Assembly: GCA_027625915.1 (NCBI GenBank)
Contig: JANTQA010000042.1
Coordinates: 4,786,001-4,850,000, forward strand
DNA: 64,000 nucleotides
From: Anaeramoeba flamelloides
Lineage: Eukaryota; Metamonada; Anaeramoebidae
Reading direction: 5' to 3'
Shown: positions 61,303 through 64,000 of the stretch, piece after piece
How the letters are laid out: each line of letters opens with the position of its first letter
Numbering within the stretch: the first letter of the stretch is position 1
Notes under the pieces: generated by a model
Told to the model about the DNA's origin: nothing
The model's input: only the letters and a program-made list of their open reading frames with translations
Database searches by the model: none
Position numbers and translations under genes: made by a program

Positions 61303-61621
61303 TATAGCGATTTTTTAGTTTAAAATTTGAAAAAAAGATAATCATATTCACTTCTCCAATTCCACTAAATCCAGGTGTCTAAAACCAAAAATAGATATGA
61401 TTTGGGTTAATTATTATTTTTTGGAATCCTTTGAGTTATTAAAGCCCTATCCGTATTTCCTTTTTTGGAAATCACAATTGTAATGTCATTGTTGTTCATT
61501 TTCATACAAAATCCATTTATCCCAAATGCTACCGATATAATAATCTTTCTTATTGCTCACTGTTATCATAATTAAAAAAATTCAAAAATGATGAAAAAAT
61601 AACAAATGAAAAAATTTAATG

Positions 61622-61712
61622 CCACAATAGAATGTTGAGAGAAGGATAAAAGATAAGACATTCAACATTCGAAAAACTATTTTAAGCAATTCAACTCAGC
61701 ATTCTATTGTGG
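61622..61712. mobile_element. 91-bp mini-palindrome element
   Basis: The ends ccacaatagaatgttgag and ctcagcattctattgtgg are inverted, with taatg/gtaat at the borders. There is no coding capacity, and it is a single copy here. Confidence 0.6.
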
Positions 61713-62615
61713 TAATTTCTTTGAGACTTTTGAAAAAAAAATTTAAAAAATCTAATAAATATAGTACTTTAAATAATAAAAATCAATAACTAACCACCAG
61801 AGTAAAAAATCTTCTTTTCTGATCCTCTTCAAAATTTCAAAAAAATGAAAAATTTTCATTGACCGTGACTACTCCCTTAAAAAACTTTATAAAATTAGTT
61901 TGACTTCAAATGATTTTTTCTCAAGAGTTATTTGAAAAGTTAAGCTCATAGATTCTAAAAATGGATATTGAATTAGAAATTTTACAAAATAAATCTGATT
62001 TTATCGGTCTCTAAGTACTAATTCATAAGAGAACAATCATTTCGATTTTAAACTTGTTTTCTTTTTGATTGGGGACATTTCTCTAATTTTCTTCACCCCC
62101 TATACAAAGCGATCATCCACCGAGTTCCCTTTGAACCATAAAACAAAAAAATTAAAATTTTCCAAAAAGGAAAAAATTATTAGTTTTTGAAATATCGCAA
62201 TTATTGGAAATATTGTTAAAAAGGAGAATGGTAAAATTTCTTTTTACAATCAAAAACTTTTTATTCATAAAATTTCTTCTTCTAACAGCATTGTTGTCAA
62301 AATGATCAGTTAAGTTTTTTGAAAAAAATAAAATGCTCAAATAAAATTAATTTTTTCTTTGATTTTTTTTGTTGGAATCCAAACTATGAGATCCATGGTT
62401 TTTTATCAGGTTTTATAATGAGAACTGGATTCTCCAATTTTGAATACCTTCAAAATAAAAAAAAACTAAAAAGTCTTCAAGATTCCTTATTGGAAATTAA
62501 ACTCTGACAAAAAGAAGTCATAGCAAAAACATGAACGTGTTCAATTTCCAATCTTACAAGAAGCAAAAAATGGAAAACTTTCAAATAATTATTTATTTTA
62601 TCTTTGTTTGCAATA

Positions 62616-63801
62616 ATGCACAAACTGAAAAACAAACCAAAAGGAAATCGAAAAAGAAATCCGAAAAAAAGGATATCTCTTGGTAGTAATCAACCAAGAG
62701 AGCCAAACTTTCAACTCAAAAACCAAAAAAGCCGGAGCAACGATGATTTGTTACTTGGTTACAACAAGAGGCAAACACAAACACACAAAAACAAAGTCAT
62801 TAAAAAGAAGATAGCGAATTATGGTTCCATCGGGCTAATGGGTAACCCAAGAATCATTCGCAACGGAAAGGTTGTTGTTATTAACAGGAGGTCAAAAACA
62901 GATGTCCAACAATCACCATCAAACCAATTGGCGAAAAAACAAAATAACACACACAAAACCAAACATAAACATTCAAACCAAAAGAAATTAATAAAAAAAA
63001 TCATCTTCACAAACAAAACCAAAAAGACAATTCCAAAGACAAAAAGGAAAAAGGTGATCAATTCTCCTTCTCTGAAAGATAAAAAAAAAATCAAGGGGAT
63101 TAAACAGGATATGATGAGATATTCAAAAAGCATGGCTAACATCAATTTCTATGAAAGTAATCGACAGACCAAAAACGGTAAGAGGCAAAAGGTGGGAAAA
63201 GGAAAAGAAAACGTTCTTGTGGCACAAACAAATTCAAATCACCACAAAAATCAAAAACAAAAACAAAAACACATATTAATACAAACACAAAACCAAAAAC
63301 AAAAAAAAAACCAAAACAACAACAAAAACCAAAACCAAAACCAAAACCATAAACAAAACCAAAACCAAATACAACAACAAAAACAACAACAAAACGATGA
63401 ACACCTTTTTGTATTTTCCGATTCTGATGAACAAGGAGATACAAACAGACAAGAGGATCCCCAAGAATATAAAAAAGGTGGCTACCACCCAACAAAACCA
63501 GGAGAGATCTTTAAAAAGCGATACAAGGCCATTATGAAATTAGGGTGGGGTTTTTTTTCAACAGTTTGGCTTGTGGAGGACATCGTTTATGGAGGCAAAT
63601 TAGTCCGAACAAAAACAGGCAAAATCGTCAAAAAGGAAAAATATCTGGCTTTGAAAATAGTGAAATCGTCAAAAGCCTATTCAAAGATCTCTGTTGATGA
63701 GATCCAAATTTTATTAAAAGTTACAAAAGAAGACACCTTTGAAAATTCAAATATTGTAAAGTTGATAGATCAGTTTTTCCACCAAGGGCCAAATGGAAAA
63801 C
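62616..63801 (+). CDS. SRPK-type serine/arginine protein kinase, first exon (3' partial)
   Basis: The start is placed at ATG 62616 (MHKLKNKPKGNRKR). Residues 1-285 are a disordered Lys/Asn/Gln region with long QN/KN repeats. The kinase domain begins at GGYHPTKPGEIFKKRY (288-303), matching the SRPK signature for this position. It continues with glycine loop LGWGFFSTVW (309-318), the catalytic Lys in LALKIVK (K347) and the alpha-C motif VDEIQILLK. The exon ends in phase 1 at 63801 (gtaaat donor), just before the VFEVLG hinge that would follow, so most of the catalytic domain lies beyond the window. SRPKs phosphorylate SR splicing factors. The basic insert between beta-2 and beta-3 (GGKLVRTKTGKIVKKEK) is longer than in animal SRPK. 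Confidence 0.9.
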
Positions 63802-63867
63802 GTAAATTTTACTTTTTCTCATTTTGATTTTTAGTTTTTGAGATTATTTTTTCCGAATTGGGAATAC

Positions 63868-63900
63868 CAAACAAAAAGAGGAATTTCCTCTTTTTGTTTG
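63868..63900. repeat. Short perfect hairpin in SRPK intron
   Basis: The phrase caaacaaaaagaggaa is mirrored by ttcctctttttgtttg with no loop. It may be the centre of a MITE-like palindrome or chance in A/T-rich intron DNA. Confidence 0.6.
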
Positions 63901-64000
63901 AGAATAATATTTTTCATTTCGACTTTTTTGGTTGTATAAAAATGAACCACTTTTCAACAAAAACAAAAGAACTACACCTTAAAGAGTTTTCCACAAATTA

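Larger units (their letters stand above)
60088..61550 (-). pseudogene. Cluster of coding-like segments, broken or multi-exon gene
   Basis: Three minus-strand stretches look coding. Segment 61550-61407 reads SVAFGINGFCMKMNNNDITI then VISKKGNTDRALITQRIPK. Segment 61378-61352, between an acceptor ttttag and a donor gtgaat, reads TPGFSGIGE. Segment 60294-60088 reads GEFYSRWQVDIMKIKGQSNI, then PFFIKKSINIFTPAYRSFLE and on to TGA. The splice phases I could find do not join them cleanly, and a transposon (60710-61302) lies between. It may be a gene with exons I have not resolved, or a dead one. I recognise no family. Confidence 0.4.
58062..62615. other. Interval between APMAP-like gene and kinase
   Basis: It contains a nested PAL insertion, a block of minus-strand coding-like segments, two further inverted-repeat elements and a 91-bp palindromic element. 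Only the coding-like block could hide a gene. Confidence 0.5.

Noticed and set aside
63142-63495. Phe/Val-rich minus-strand frames opposite the kinase leader
   Set aside because: They are mirrors of the Asn/Gln/Lys repeats of the SRPK leader, and no family is recognised.

Overview
The window is nuclear DNA of a very AT-rich eukaryotic microbe with spliceosomal introns and the standard genetic code. Every gene end I could read uses TAA. Introns are GT-AG, donors are mostly GTAAAT or GTAAGT, and acceptors nearly always end in ATAG or TTAG. The gene content (a Rab-type GTPase, a Ub-like/PH/ankyrin scaffold, Asn-rich tracts, an SR-protein kinase, a MAK16 ribosome-assembly factor) fits a free-living amoeboid protist. 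An Anaeramoeba-like organism is my guess; nothing in the sequence proves it.

Layout. At 143-8142 (+) lies a four-exon MAK16 gene whose second intron is 5.7 kb and full of repeats. At 12562-16634 (+) is a two-exon gene for a 1300-residue protein with N-terminal ubiquitin-like folds, a PH domain and ankyrin repeats. At 22136-22801 (+) is a small P-loop nucleoside/nucleotide-kinase-like gene, and at 26515-31805 (+) two Arg/Gly-rich coding blocks that may be exons of one gene. At 36457-43864 (-) is a five-exon Rab-family GTPase with a 6.4 kb intron. A secreted strictosidine-synthase/APMAP-like protein lies at 56874-58061 (+), and the first exon of an SRPK-type kinase starts at 62616 (+) and runs off the right edge. 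The rebuilt splice forms of MAK16, the Rab, the kinase-like gene and the ankyrin gene were worked out by hand from reading frame, splice sites and family motifs.

The remaining space is mostly decayed mobile DNA: at least eight families of short inverted-repeat elements (70-1800 bp), a 1.2 kb foldback, nested insertions and (TA)n tracts. Several stretches (19.2-20.1, 44.2-44.9, 49.3, 51.7-52.8, 53.9-54.3 and 60.1-61.5 kb) look coding but are fragmentary. Some are probably small multi-exon genes and others decayed genes. No rRNA, tRNA or CRISPR was found.

The genes are unrelated housekeeping functions (60S ribosome assembly, vesicle traffic, nucleotide metabolism, mRNA splicing control) and show no operon-like or cluster logic. 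The feature most worth attention is the architecture: normal short introns (87-170 bp) next to introns of 1.4-6.4 kb that have filled with the same transposon families as the intergenic DNA.
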